Shown: in pieces, positions 1 to 8,317 of the stretch
Layout of the letters: each line of letters begins with the position of its first letter
How positions within the stretch are numbered: position 1 is the stretch's first letter
DNA from: Actinomyces marseillensis
Lineage (GTDB): Bacteria; Actinomycetota; Actinomycetes; Actinomycetales; Actinomycetaceae
Reading direction: 5' to 3'
NCBI RefSeq assembly: GCF_900155605.1
Contig: NZ_LT707420.1
Coordinates: 854,662 to 918,661, forward strand
Length of the DNA: 64,000 nt
Made by a program: the position numbers and the translations under genes
The notes under the pieces: model-generated
Told to the model about the DNA's origin: nothing
Seen by the model: only the letters and a program-made list of their open reading frames with translations
The model's database searches: none

Positions 1-1401
1 GATGCACTAGAAGCTGCGGGTGCGCTGCGTCAATACCCCGATCCCGGGTACATCTGGCCAACGAACCCGCGCACCGTCGCAGCGCTTGAGCAGTGGAGGG
101 ACCACAAGGTCGGTGTCATCATCCACTGGGGGATCTTCTCTCACATTGGCCAAGATGGCTCCTGGTCCCTGCATCGCCAGCGTTTGGGCGGCTTTACTGA
201 CCCACCCGAGGAGTGGAAGGGGACCGACGAGGAGTACCACTCGTGGTACTGCGACCAAGCTCGCTCCTTTACGGGGGAGGACTTTAACGCCAAGGAATGG
301 GCCGCCGCGTGCGCCGATGCCGGAATGCGCTACGTCGTCTTTACGACTAAGCATCATGACGGCTACGCCATGTACGACACGGACTTCTCGAACTTTAAGT
401 CGACCAGTGAAGAATCCGGTCTTGGTCGCGACATCGTTCGTGAAATTTTCGATGCGTTCCGCGAACGTGGCATGGAAACAGGCGTCTATTTCTCCAAGGC
501 CGATTGGAACCACCCGGGATATTGGGATCGTGCCCGCACCATCACTGACCGCTACCACAACTTCGATATCGAGAAACACCGCGCAAAGTGGGATTCCTTC
601 GTCCGCTACACCCACAATCAAATCGACGAACTCTTGCGCAATTACGGGCGTATCAACGTGCTATGGCTCGATGCCGGTTGGGTTCGAGAACCTGATGAAC
701 CCATTGATATCGACGAGATCGCTGAAAATGCACGCCGTCTTCAGCCCGATATCTTGGTCGTTGACCGAGAAGTCCACGGGGCGAACGAAAACTATCGAAC
801 CCCCGAGCAGGAAATTCCGGACGATATTCGACGTTACCCCTGGGAATCATGCATCACCATGACTCGCGGCTGGTGCTCGATGCGTCCCGACGAGCCAATC
901 AAGCCCATGCGTCACATCATCTCCAACCTATTGGCGATCGTGTCGCGAGGCGGGAACTACCTCATTGGGATCGGTCCCGACGCGCGCGGAGGCATGTCCA
1001 CGTGGATTCAGCGCGGCCTCGAACAGCTCGGCGATTTCTTGCGTATCAACGGCGAAGGGATCTACGCAACCCGTCCGTGGACACCGATCACCTCGGTACG
1101 CGCGCAAGAGGGCTGGTCTTGGTACGCGACCCACCCAAAGGACAGTGAGGCTCGCGTCTTCCTTTTCGGGATGCCCCCGGCACCATCTGGCGCCGAGGCC
1201 GCGGAACCCTCGCTTGAGGACGCAACCTTCGCGCCCGTCGGTCTTGCATCGACGTGGCTCGAGGTCCCTGGGAAGGTGCGCAGTGCCCGGATCCTTGGAA
1301 GCGAGGAAAAGGTCATCGTCGAAGCGCGTGAAGGCGCATCACGCCTCGTGATTCCGCAGACCGATCTGCGCTATGCGCTGGGAGTGGAACTCATCTTCTA
1401 A
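1..1401 (+). CDS. alpha-L-fucosidase, GH29 family (5' end outside window)
   Basis: Reading frame 1 is open from the first base of the window, so the gene begins upstream. The protein hydrolyses terminal alpha-L-fucose from glycans. Visible GH29 features are the N-terminal KVGVIIHWGIFS segment (HWG..S), the FTTKHHDGY motif that lines the fucose pocket, and NVLWLDAGW, whose Asp is the expected catalytic nucleophile. A small C-terminal beta domain follows from about residue 350. No signal peptide can be judged because the start is missing. The last 11 bases overlap the end of the convergent coaA gene. A fucosidase fits an organism living on mucin or milk glycans, which is an inference. The family assignment is firm, the exact linkage specificity is not. 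Confidence 0.9.
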   Translation, partial: DALEAAGALRQYPDPGYIWPTNPRTVAALEQWRDHKVGVIIHWGIFSHIGQDGSWSLHRQRLGGFTDPPEEWKGTDEEYHSWYCDQARSFTGEDFNAKEWAAACADAGMRYVVFTTKHHDGYAMYDTDFSNFKSTSEESGLGRDIVREIFDAFRERGMETGVYFSKADWNHPGYWDRARTITDRYHNFDIEKHRAKWDSFVRYTHNQIDELLRNYGRINVLWLDAGWVREPDEPIDIDEIAENARRLQPDILVVDREVHGANENYRTPEQEIPDDIRRYPWESCITMTRGWCSMRPDEPIKPMRHIISNLLAIVSRGGNYLIGIGPDARGGMSTWIQRGLEQLGDFLRINGEGIYATRPWTPITSVRAQEGWSWYATHPKDSEARVFLFGMPPAPSGAEAAEPSLEDATFAPVGLASTWLEVPGKVRSARILGSEEKVIVEAREGASRLVIPQTDLRYALGVELIF

Positions 1402-2350
1402 GCCGCAGTGACTCGACACGGTGATCCGCGCCCTTGGTGAAAATCATCGTTGCGCGCTCGCGGGTTGGGGCAATGTTCTCCAAGAGGTTTGGGAGGTTGA
1501 TTTCCTCCCAAATCGAGCGAGCCGTAGCCTCGGCCTGAGCATCCGTTAAGGAAGCGTAGGTGCGGAAGAAAGAATCCTCGCGGGTGAACGCGGTCTGGCG
1601 CAGGGTGAGGAAACGATCCACGTACCACTGCTGGATGTGCTCGGCGTCTGCATCCACGTAGATGCTGAAGTCGAAAAAGTCTGAGACCGCGATCGGCATG
1701 ACGCCAGGTCCCCATTTGGGAGGTTGAAGGACATTGAGCCCTTCAACAATGAGAATGTCTGGGCAGTCTACGACGACGCTCTCGCCTTCGACGATGTCGT
1801 ACACGACATGCGAATAGACGGGAGCCTGAACATTGCGCATCCCTGATTTCACTGCTGAGAGGAAGGAAATGAGCGCTGGGCGATCATAGGACTCGGGAAA
1901 ACCTTTTCGCCCAAGCAGGCCTTTGGAACGGAGTACCGCATTGGGGAAAAGGAAACCATCTGTCGTGATCAGATCAACTCGCGGGGTCTTTTCCCATCGG
2001 GACAAGAGAAAACGTAAGAGGCGGGCGACAGTAGATTTTCCAACCGCGACCGAGCCTCCAATTCCGATGATGAAGGGGACGGGAGCCCGGTGAGAGCGCG
2101 TGAGGAAATGAGAGCGTTCACGCTCAACGCGTCGGTGTCCCTCAACGTAGAGCTGCAGCAGTGCAGTCAGCGGTCGGTAGATCGCGTCGACTTCGGCAAT
2201 ATCGATGGGATCGCCAAGGGATGCCAAACGCGAAAGGTCAGTATGAGTGAGTGGAAGAGGCGACCTATCGGCGAGGCGATCCCACTGGTCGCGGGAGAAA
2301 AAGTCGAAGGGCGATTCTTCGGTGTTGCTGATTTCACTCACGGTCTTCAT
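1391..2350 (-). CDS. coaA: pantothenate kinase, type I (CoaA)
   Basis: Phosphorylates pantothenate, the first and controlling step of coenzyme A synthesis, in the cytoplasm. The protein is about 319 residues, close to the usual 310-320. The P-loop reads GGSVAVGKST, followed by the family blocks LITTDGFLFPN, KGFPESYDRPAL, APVYSHVVYDIV and ILIVEGLNVLQ, and the C-terminal INLPNLLENIAPTRERA. I chose the ATG at 2350 because the protein then begins about where known actinobacterial CoaA proteins begin. An in-frame GTG at 2377 would add nine residues. Neither start has a clear Shine-Dalgarno sequence. The 3' end overlaps the fucosidase gene tail to tail. Confidence 0.95.
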   Translation of the reverse strand: MKTVSEISNTEESPFDFFSRDQWDRLADRSPLPLTHTDLSRLASLGDPIDIAEVDAIYRPLTALLQLYVEGHRRVERERSHFLTRSHRAPVPFIIGIGGSVAVGKSTVARLLRFLLSRWEKTPRVDLITTDGFLFPNAVLRSKGLLGRKGFPESYDRPALISFLSAVKSGMRNVQAPVYSHVVYDIVEGESVVVDCPDILIVEGLNVLQPPKWGPGVMPIAVSDFFDFSIYVDADAEHIQQWYVDRFLTLRQTAFTREDSFFRTYASLTDAQAEATARSIWEEINLPNLLENIAPTRERATMIFTKGADHRVESLRLRR

Positions 2351-2522
2351 TGTCGCAATTTGCTGTGCCGCGCACACGATTTAGGGCTAGGTGTGCGCCA
2401 AATTGTTATCTATCGCGCAGGCCAGAAGGGGATCTCTCCCCTTGTATTTGCTTGATTGTCCACTAGTCTGAAAACAACATTCCTTGGTTGCACTAATTGA
2501 CGCACCAGAAAGCGAGTATGCG

Positions 2523-3416
2523 GTGATCGACTACTTCGTCGCTCTGCTTCCGGCCCTTTTCCTTGGCTTTATGTCCATCGTCCTTGTCGCTCAAGGCGGC
2601 GATGATCGCCAAAAGACACTGGGAACTTTGGGAGGTGCCTTCCTCTTCTCAGCTCTGGCAACCCCCTTCATTGATGTTCATTGGACAACCAAGACCCTGC
2701 TCATTTCCTTCCTCTCAGGCTTGATCCTTGGATTCGGGCAGTATCTCCAAATTCTCTGCCTGAAGGTGCTCGGTGTTTCACGCACTATGCCGCTGACGAC
2801 TGCCGGCCAGATTATCTTCATGTGCCTGGGTGGGATCATTCTCTTCGGTGAGATGAACCATGGTCTTGCACTTGTCTTTGCACTGAGCTCTATTGCGCTT
2901 CTCACCTTGGGCGTGGTCTTCATCTCCAAGACTGAAAAAACAGAGAAAGCTGCCGAAGAAAACGTTGATTGGAAGCGCGGGACAATTCTTCTGGTTGTGT
3001 CAACCTCCTGCCTTGTCGCCTACCTGCTGATTGTTCAAGGCTTTGGTTTGGATGGCCGCTCCGTGATCCTTCCTCAATCGGTCGGTTACTTCCTTGTAGG
3101 TCTCATCGCAACGATTCCTGCGCTTTCGCCTCAACTTGGCAAGGAAGACAATCGCTGGAGCCTGCTCACTCTTCGCCAATTGATCCCCGGCATGATGTGG
3201 GGAGCCGCGATTCTTCTGACCCAAGTGTCCTCTTCGCTCCTTGGCGTCGCGGTTGCTTTCCCTCTGTCGCAGATGGGCGTCATTATTCAGACTTTCGGTG
3301 GAATTGTGATCCTCCACGAGACGCGCACGCGTCGTGAGATGCGCTGGACCATCATTGGCGTTGTCATCATGGTTATCGGCGTCATCATGGTGGGCGTTGC
3401 TCGTTCCTTCAGCTGA
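2523..3416 (+). CDS. GRP-family sugar permease (GlcU/RbsU-like)
   Basis: A hydrophobic protein of about 297 residues with roughly ten membrane segments. It starts with the family's typical FVALLPALFLGF helix. Glucose/ribose porter family proteins are drug/metabolite-superfamily carriers that import sugars by proton symport. The pattern here, with an SRTMPLTTAGQ segment in the middle and an FPLSQMGVIIQTFGGI segment late in the protein, agrees with that family. I took GTG 2523 as start because it is preceded by GAAAGCGAG and matches the family N-terminus. A TTG at 2484 is also possible. It is transcribed divergently from coaA. The substrate cannot be read from the sequence. Confidence 0.75.
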   Translation: MIDYFVALLPALFLGFMSIVLVAQGGDDRQKTLGTLGGAFLFSALATPFIDVHWTTKTLLISFLSGLILGFGQYLQILCLKVLGVSRTMPLTTAGQIIFMCLGGIILFGEMNHGLALVFALSSIALLTLGVVFISKTEKTEKAAEENVDWKRGTILLVVSTSCLVAYLLIVQGFGLDGRSVILPQSVGYFLVGLIATIPALSPQLGKEDNRWSLLTLRQLIPGMMWGAAILLTQVSSSLLGVAVAFPLSQMGVIIQTFGGIVILHETRTRREMRWTIIGVVIMVIGVIMVGVARSFS

Positions 3417-3446
3417 GGTTGGCGCCGGGCGTGAAAGAATACGCTC

Positions 3447-4367
3447 ATGACACCGGACACTCTTGCCTTCTCTCAGGAACAAGCACGCGCCTACTTTCGC
3501 ACTCCTGGCCCCAGCGACGATAAGTATCGCCGAGGCGTTGTTGGAGTAGTCGCGGGCTCTGATACCTATCCCGGGGCCGGGCTTCTTGCTTCTTTCGCCG
3601 CCGCGCAGACCGGTGTGGGGATGGTGCGTTTGAACGCCCCGCGCAGGGTAGAAGACTTGGTGCTGGCGCATGTTCCCGGTGTCGTCACCGTCGGTGGAAG
3701 GATTCAAGCGGGCCTCGTCGGTCCTGGTTGCGATACTGACAGGCGCGAGGACTGCGTGGAACTCGCCCGTTTTTGTATCGATTCCAAGCTCCCACTGGTG
3801 ATCGATGCCGGTGCACTCGACGAGGTCGCAGGCCTCGTGGCTTATGGGAAGGAGCGCGGTAGAAACTTGTCGCGCACAATCCTCACCCCGCACCACGGCG
3901 AGGCCGCGCGCCTGCTTTCCCAACTTGGGGAAGAGACGACGCGCGCGAAGGTCGATGCTGATCCTCTTGGAGCGGCACGAGCGCTGGTGGAACTAACGGA
4001 CGCGGTTGTTGTTCTTAAGAGTGCGCGCACACTGTGTGTTTTTTCGGAGTATAGCCAGGGGCAGCGCCGCATCACCGCCGTCGAAATCCCCCAGGAAACT
4101 CCGTGGGCAGGAGTCGCCGGAAGCGGAGACGTACTCGCCGGGGTTGTCGCGGGAACCTTGGCCGCGCACCAAGCCCGCGTGGAACGCCGCAGTCCGGGTA
4201 CGACCATTTCCGAGGCCGAGTGCGGCGAGTGCGCGGGAGCGGGAGTCTGGGTTCATTCGCGGGCAGGGGCGAAGGCCAGCATGGGTGAGGACGCGTGTTT
4301 CCGCCCCATCCAAGCCATCGATATTGCCCGCAAAGTTCCAGATATCGTAGGGCCGCTGTGTTCCTGA
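3447..4367 (+). CDS. nnrD: ADP-dependent NAD(P)H-hydrate dehydratase
   Basis: Repairs damaged NAD(P)H by dehydrating the S-epimer of NAD(P)H hydrate at the expense of ADP. The 306-residue protein is only the ribokinase-like dehydratase domain; the YjeF epimerase domain often fused to it is absent. Visible motifs are KYRRGVVGVVAGSDTYPGAGLLA near the start, LVGPGC, VIDAGAL, LTPHHGEAARLL and the phosphate-binding PWAGVAGSGDVLAGVVAG near residues 215-235. GAAAG precedes the ATG as a weak ribosome binding site. The gene lies just upstream of alr-tsaEB-rimI, an arrangement common in actinobacteria. The epimerase must be encoded elsewhere. Confidence 0.9.
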   Translation: MTPDTLAFSQEQARAYFRTPGPSDDKYRRGVVGVVAGSDTYPGAGLLASFAAAQTGVGMVRLNAPRRVEDLVLAHVPGVVTVGGRIQAGLVGPGCDTDRREDCVELARFCIDSKLPLVIDAGALDEVAGLVAYGKERGRNLSRTILTPHHGEAARLLSQLGEETTRAKVDADPLGAARALVELTDAVVVLKSARTLCVFSEYSQGQRRITAVEIPQETPWAGVAGSGDVLAGVVAGTLAAHQARVERRSPGTTISEAECGECAGAGVWVHSRAGAKASMGEDACFRPIQAIDIARKVPDIVGPLCS

Positions 4368-4380
4368 TAGACGAGGGTGC

Positions 4381-4386
4381 GATACT
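4381..4386 (+). promoter_or_regulatory. possible -10 element for leaderless alr
   Basis: GATACT lies exactly six bases before the alr GTG codon and no spaced Shine-Dalgarno is present. The first base departs from the TANNNT pattern, so this is one of the weaker members of the set. Confidence 0.35.
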
Positions 4387-4392
4387 GGGGGA

Positions 4393-5634
4393 GTGGAACT
4401 TTCCGAAGTTGGACGAGGCTATCCGTCTGTAGCCTCAGTAAATCTCTCCGCTATTGCGCGAAACTTAGCTGTCTTGCGTGCCGCTTCGCCGACGACTATT
4501 CAAATGGCAATCGTTAAAGCTAATGCCTATGGACACGGCCTGATTCCCGTCGCTCTTGCTTCGTTGAAGGCGGGAGCACAGTGGTTGGGCGTTGCACAGC
4601 TGGCCGAGGCGCTGGAACTTCGTGCAGGTCTTGACGAGGCCGGTATTGCGCGCAAGGATGCACCGATTTTCGCGTGGATTTCTTCGACGGGCACTGACTT
4701 TTCCACGGCGATCGAGGCAGATATTGACCTGTCAGTCTCGTGGACGTGGGTGCTCGATGAGATGTGCGCGGCCGCACGGGCGCTGGGCAGGCCCGCCCGA
4801 GTGCACGTCAAGATCGATACAGGAATGTCGCGTGCAGGTTCGACTCTTGCTGACCTTCCCGAATTAGCGCAGGCTCTTCGCGGAGCGCAGGATCAGGGAC
4901 TCATTGAAGTCGTGGGTGCTTGGAGCCACATGTCGCGTGCCGATGACCCCAGTCCCTCGGGCGAAGAATCAACGCGCTCTCATGTCAAGATCTTCGAAGA
5001 AGGACTGCGAATTCTTGCCCAGGCAGGTGTGCGTCCGCAAATCCGCCACCTTGCCGCGACCTCGGGAATCTTATGGCATCCCGAGACCCACTACGACATG
5101 GTCCGCGCGGGAATCGGGATGTACGGTCTCTCTCCTGACCCCTCCGTCAAAAGCGCACGTCAACTGGGAGTCGAGGCCGCAATGACACTCAGCGCGCCAC
5201 TGACCTCAGTGAAGGTCATCGAGGAAGGAACCCCGGCCTCGTACGGAGGAACCTGGCAGGCGCCGACGCGCAGGTGGATCGGGCTGGTGCCGCTGGGCTA
5301 CGGTGATGGGATTTTGCGGGCATCCTCAAACGGGGCGCCGGTCGTCGTCGAAACTGAGCGGGGATTATTCCCAACGCAGATTGTCGGGCGAGTGTGTATG
5401 GACCAATTCATGATTGACCTTGGTCCAGCCGAAGGCGAGGAGGGGACGGCGACCTCTGCCAGCGGGCGCCCGCCTGCCCACGTGGGCGACCGAGCGTTTC
5501 TTTTCGGCGATCCCGAAAAGGGATGCCCATCGGCTGACAAGTGGGCGCTTCACGCGGGAACCATCAACTACGAGATTGTTACGCGTTTAGGTGAGCGCAT
5601 CCCCCGCAACTATCAGTACGAAGAGGAACGATGA
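4393..5634 (+). CDS. alr: alanine racemase
   Basis: Interconverts L- and D-alanine with pyridoxal phosphate, supplying D-Ala for peptidoglycan. At 413 residues it is slightly longer than usual. The PLP lysine lies in AIVKANAYGHG near residue 40. VKIDTGMSRAG, HLAATSG, DMVRAGIGMYGLSP and the C-terminal VGRVCMDQFMIDLG (with the second catalytic Tyr in ASYGGTW) follow in the expected order. An insertion of about 15 residues after IDLG (AEGEEGTATSASGRPP) accounts for the extra length. The stop codon overlaps the tsaE start by four bases (ATGA), so the two are co-translated. Start GTG 4393 is supported by a possible -10 rather than a Shine-Dalgarno. Confidence 0.95.
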   Translation: MELSEVGRGYPSVASVNLSAIARNLAVLRAASPTTIQMAIVKANAYGHGLIPVALASLKAGAQWLGVAQLAEALELRAGLDEAGIARKDAPIFAWISSTGTDFSTAIEADIDLSVSWTWVLDEMCAAARALGRPARVHVKIDTGMSRAGSTLADLPELAQALRGAQDQGLIEVVGAWSHMSRADDPSPSGEESTRSHVKIFEEGLRILAQAGVRPQIRHLAATSGILWHPETHYDMVRAGIGMYGLSPDPSVKSARQLGVEAAMTLSAPLTSVKVIEEGTPASYGGTWQAPTRRWIGLVPLGYGDGILRASSNGAPVVVETERGLFPTQIVGRVCMDQFMIDLGPAEGEEGTATSASGRPPAHVGDRAFLFGDPEKGCPSADKWALHAGTINYEIVTRLGERIPRNYQYEEER

Positions 5635-6185
5635 CCGAGAACAGCACTATCCACTTCAGCTATCGCGTGAGTGATGCTGACCAGACTCGACACTTGGGCG
5701 AAGAACTTGCGCATCACCTGCGCGCCGGAGATCTCATCATGCTCCGAGGCGGCTTGGGAGCGGGAAAAACGACTCTGACGCAGGGGATCGGGCGTGGGCT
5801 CGGCGTACGCGGAACCGTCGCTTCGCCGACCTTCATCGTTGCGCGCGTCCACCCCTCACTGGTCGGCGGTCCGGACCTGATCCACGCCGATGCCTACAGG
5901 ATCCGCGACCTGGACGATCTTGAAACCCTGGACTTGGACTCAACCATCGACCAGGCGGTCACGGTCGTTGAGTGGGGCGAAGGCAAGACGGAAGCGATGA
6001 GTGATTCCCGCCTCGAGATCGAGGTGCGACGTGAAGAAGGCGGGGAGGCCTCACTAGACGGTGGCGTCGTTGACCTGGAAAGCATGGATGATGGGCAGCG
6101 AATTATTACATTTACTCCCTATTCGAGCCGCTGGGATGGGGTTTTCGACGAGCTTGCTCCTGAGCTGAAAACCAGCGTGGAATAG
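5631..6185 (+). CDS. tsaE: tRNA t6A threonylcarbamoyltransferase complex ATPase TsaE
   Basis: ATPase partner of TsaB and TsaD in making N6-threonylcarbamoyladenosine at position 37 of ANN-decoding tRNAs. The P-loop GGLGAGKTTLTQG is at residues 40-52, followed by GTVASPTFIVARVH and LIHADAYRI, all diagnostic of TsaE. The 184 residues are longer than the 150-160 typical because of a C-terminal extension after residue 140 that includes EVRREEGGEASLDG. Its start overlaps the alr stop and tsaB follows after nine bases, so alr-tsaE-tsaB-rimI reads as one operon. Confidence 0.95.
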   Translation: MTENSTIHFSYRVSDADQTRHLGEELAHHLRAGDLIMLRGGLGAGKTTLTQGIGRGLGVRGTVASPTFIVARVHPSLVGGPDLIHADAYRIRDLDDLETLDLDSTIDQAVTVVEWGEGKTEAMSDSRLEIEVRREEGGEASLDGGVVDLESMDDGQRIITFTPYSSRWDGVFDELAPELKTSVE

Positions 6186-6188
6186 GAT
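6183..6188 (+). promoter_or_regulatory. possible internal -10 for leaderless tsaB
   Basis: TAGGAT, overlapping the tsaE stop codon, is followed by six bases and then the tsaB ATG. No Shine-Dalgarno is present. It may allow independent leaderless transcription inside the operon. Confidence 0.4.
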
Positions 6189-6194
6189 CGACTT

Positions 6195-6890
6195 ATGACC
6201 GAATTGTGTATTGATACCTCCGGGGCAACCGCTGTCTCCATCGTTCGCGATGGGCAAGTGATCGGCGCTTCTCGTAATGAGTCAGGACGTCACCACGCCG
6301 AGTCCATCACCCCCTGCGTGCTGGAGGCCCTCGAGGACGCTGGTCTTCCCGCTGACGCCTCGCATGCGGGATTAGACGCCGTCTGCGTAGGAACGGGACC
6401 GGCTCCCTTCACAGGTTTGCGTGCAGGCCTGGTGTCGGCGCGGGTCTTTGCCAAAGCTGCAGGCATTCCTGTGTACGGGGTCTGCAGTCTCGATGCTATT
6501 GCGCGACTTGCTCTTGATCATCTCTCGCCCGATACCCATGTCTACGCCCTCACCGACGCTAGACGAAAGGAATTGTACTGGGGTCATTTCGTGGCTGAAG
6601 GCCCCGATGACGTGCGCCTCATCGGCCAGCTCGAAGTCGGATTTGCACGCGCTCTCGGGGGAGCTCTTCGCGAGCAATCCGGGCTTTTAGTCTCGGATGC
6701 TCCCATTCCTTCTCACAGTGCCGATGTATTGGCTGGTGCTGAGATGGGGCCGGTGCTCCCGCTTGATCCCGCGGTTATGGTTCGTATTGTTCGCACTCGC
6801 TTGGCTCGCGGGGAGGAAGAGCGTTTAGGAACCGAACCCCTCTACCTGCGTCGTCCCGATATTCACGGCCAGGCCCCGGAGCGCATGTGA
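6195..6890 (+). CDS. tsaB: tRNA t6A threonylcarbamoyltransferase complex protein TsaB
   Basis: Scaffold subunit that dimerises with TsaD. It has the ASKHA fold start (LCIDTSGATAVSIV), the REHAESITPCV-like segment SGRHHAESITPCVLEAL, and the signature VCVGTGPAPFTGLRAGLVSARVFAKAAGIPVYGVCSLDAIA at residues about 60-100. Length (231) is normal. TsaB lacks its own catalysis and needs TsaD, which here is 4.2 kb downstream beyond the sdh operon. The GTGA overlap with rimI indicates translational coupling. Confidence 0.93.
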   Translation: MTELCIDTSGATAVSIVRDGQVIGASRNESGRHHAESITPCVLEALEDAGLPADASHAGLDAVCVGTGPAPFTGLRAGLVSARVFAKAAGIPVYGVCSLDAIARLALDHLSPDTHVYALTDARRKELYWGHFVAEGPDDVRLIGQLEVGFARALGGALREQSGLLVSDAPIPSHSADVLAGAEMGPVLPLDPAVMVRIVRTRLARGEEERLGTEPLYLRRPDIHGQAPERM

Positions 6891-7390
6891 CCTCGCTTGA
6901 ATCTATTGCTCGCGAGAGAGCCGAGGCCTCTGGGGGGCAGCTTCTTGTCCTCGGAATTGAGGACCGGCAGGCTCTTGTCACTCTCGAGCAGGAGATTTTT
7001 CCCGAAGACCCGTGGACGACCGGGATGATCGCTCAAGAGCTGAGCTCGGGTCGCAGCGTGTATTTCGGTGTCTGCGTGAATGATGATGCGGTAGCGGCGC
7101 CGATTTTATGCGGGTATGCGGGAATCGCACTGGGGATCGACGCAGATGTGATGACCATGGGTGTTTTGCCCGATTTTCGAGGCCGTGGACTGGGTCGCGT
7201 TTTGATGGATGCTCTGATCGATGTCGCCCGTCGCTGGGGGAGTGAACGGGTTTTCCTCGAGGTTCGCGAGTCCAATGCTGCTGCGATTTCTCTCTATGAG
7301 CATTCTGGTTTTGAGGTCGTTGGTCGGACAAAAGCCTACTTCCGCAACCCGCGTGAAGATGCCCTGAATATGCGGCTCATTGTCCGATGA
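6887..7390 (+). CDS. rimI: ribosomal protein S18-alanine N-acetyltransferase (RimI-like GNAT)
   Basis: A 167-residue GNAT acetyltransferase. The acetyl-CoA site is GVLPDFRGRGLGRVLMDALID (the R/Q-x-x-G-x-G/A motif is RGRGLG), with LEVRESNAAAISLYEHSGFEVVGR and a terminal DALNMRLIV, the classic RimI C-terminus. RimI acetylates the N-terminal Ala of S18 in E. coli, and relatives beside tsaB are common. Which protein is modified here is not known. It overlaps tsaB by four bases. The roughly 210 bases after it hold the sdh promoter and no gene. Confidence 0.88.
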   Translation: MTSLESIARERAEASGGQLLVLGIEDRQALVTLEQEIFPEDPWTTGMIAQELSSGRSVYFGVCVNDDAVAAPILCGYAGIALGIDADVMTMGVLPDFRGRGLGRVLMDALIDVARRWGSERVFLEVRESNAAAISLYEHSGFEVVGRTKAYFRNPREDALNMRLIVR

Positions 7391-7588
7391 ATAAAATACG
7401 AAAAAGGATGTTGCCTTAATGGCGGGATTTTAGGGCGATTTTGTCGAATCTGTGATGAGTCTTTTTCCTGACTAATTCGTGCGCTTTGTCCCTCAAAACC
7501 TCAGGTTTTCCGGAATACTTCGTTGACGCGGGAGGCGGTTTTTTCCTAAGAGGGCCGCCGGTCCCATCGAAGTGACGCTTCCTCAGCA

Positions 7589-7594
7589 TAGGCT
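7589..7594 (+). promoter_or_regulatory. -10 element for leaderless sdhCAB transcript
   Basis: TAGGCT fits TANNNT and is followed by six bases and the sdhC ATG, which has no Shine-Dalgarno. The whole sdhCAB operon therefore probably starts at the A of the sdhC codon. The -35 region is not recognisable. Confidence 0.5.
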
Positions 7595-7600
7595 TATCTC

Positions 7601-8302
7601 ATGGCCTCACAAACAGTCGCAACAAAGAAGCGTCGCGCATGGACCACGACGGTTTTCGTCAAACAGCTGATGGCGATTTCCGGCATTGTGTTCGTGCTCT
7701 TCCTGCTCTTCCATTCCTATGGCAATCTCAAGATGTTCTTGGGACAAGACGCCTACGACCACTATGCACACTGGCTGAAAGAAGAAGCCTTTGTGCCGAT
7801 CTTCCCCCACGGCGGATTCATCTGGGTGTTCCGCGGTGCAATGGTCCTGATGCTGGTCATCCACATCTGGGCAGCTGCCGTGACCTGGAAGCGTTCGCGC
7901 CGTGCACGTCGCAGTGCATACGTCGTTAAGCGCAGTGCGGCAGATGCTTACGCCGCACGCACAATGCGCATGACCGGCGTCCTGCTCTTCTTCCTCATTG
8001 TCTTCCACATCCTGCACTTCACGACGGGAACGGTTCGCACCGGTTTCACTGCAGACTCCACTCCTTACGAGCGCATGGTTGCAACCTTCCACAGCCCGCT
8101 GATGGTTGTTGTCTACCTGATCTTCGTCGGTCTTGCAGCGCTTCACGTCTCCCACGGCTTCTGGTCAGCATTCCAGTCGCTGGGATGGGTCCGCGGTGGA
8201 ACTCGTAAGTTCATGGAGATCGTTTCCGGCTTGGTCGGAGCCCTGATCTTCCTGATGTTCGCGCTTCCTCCTCTGGCGATCGTTGCCGGTTACATCTCCT
8301 GA
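7601..8302 (+). CDS. sdhC: succinate dehydrogenase cytochrome b subunit (SdhC)
   Basis: Membrane anchor of complex II, 233 residues with five predicted membrane helices: near residues 20-45, 65-90, 120-145, 165-190 and 205-230. Histidines that could hold haem lie in LLFHSYGNLKMF, VIHIWAA, IVFHILHF and ALHVSHGFWSAFQSLG. A single five-helix anchor without a separate SdhD is the type B (Bacillus/Corynebacterium) arrangement. It is first in sdhCAB, with sdhA 15 bases on. Identification rests on helix pattern, histidines and operon position. Confidence 0.93.
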   Translation: MASQTVATKKRRAWTTTVFVKQLMAISGIVFVLFLLFHSYGNLKMFLGQDAYDHYAHWLKEEAFVPIFPHGGFIWVFRGAMVLMLVIHIWAAAVTWKRSRRARRSAYVVKRSAADAYAARTMRMTGVLLFFLIVFHILHFTTGTVRTGFTADSTPYERMVATFHSPLMVVVYLIFVGLAALHVSHGFWSAFQSLGWVRGGTRKFMEIVSGLVGALIFLMFALPPLAIVAGYIS

Positions 8303-8317
8303 CAAGGACATTGAGAC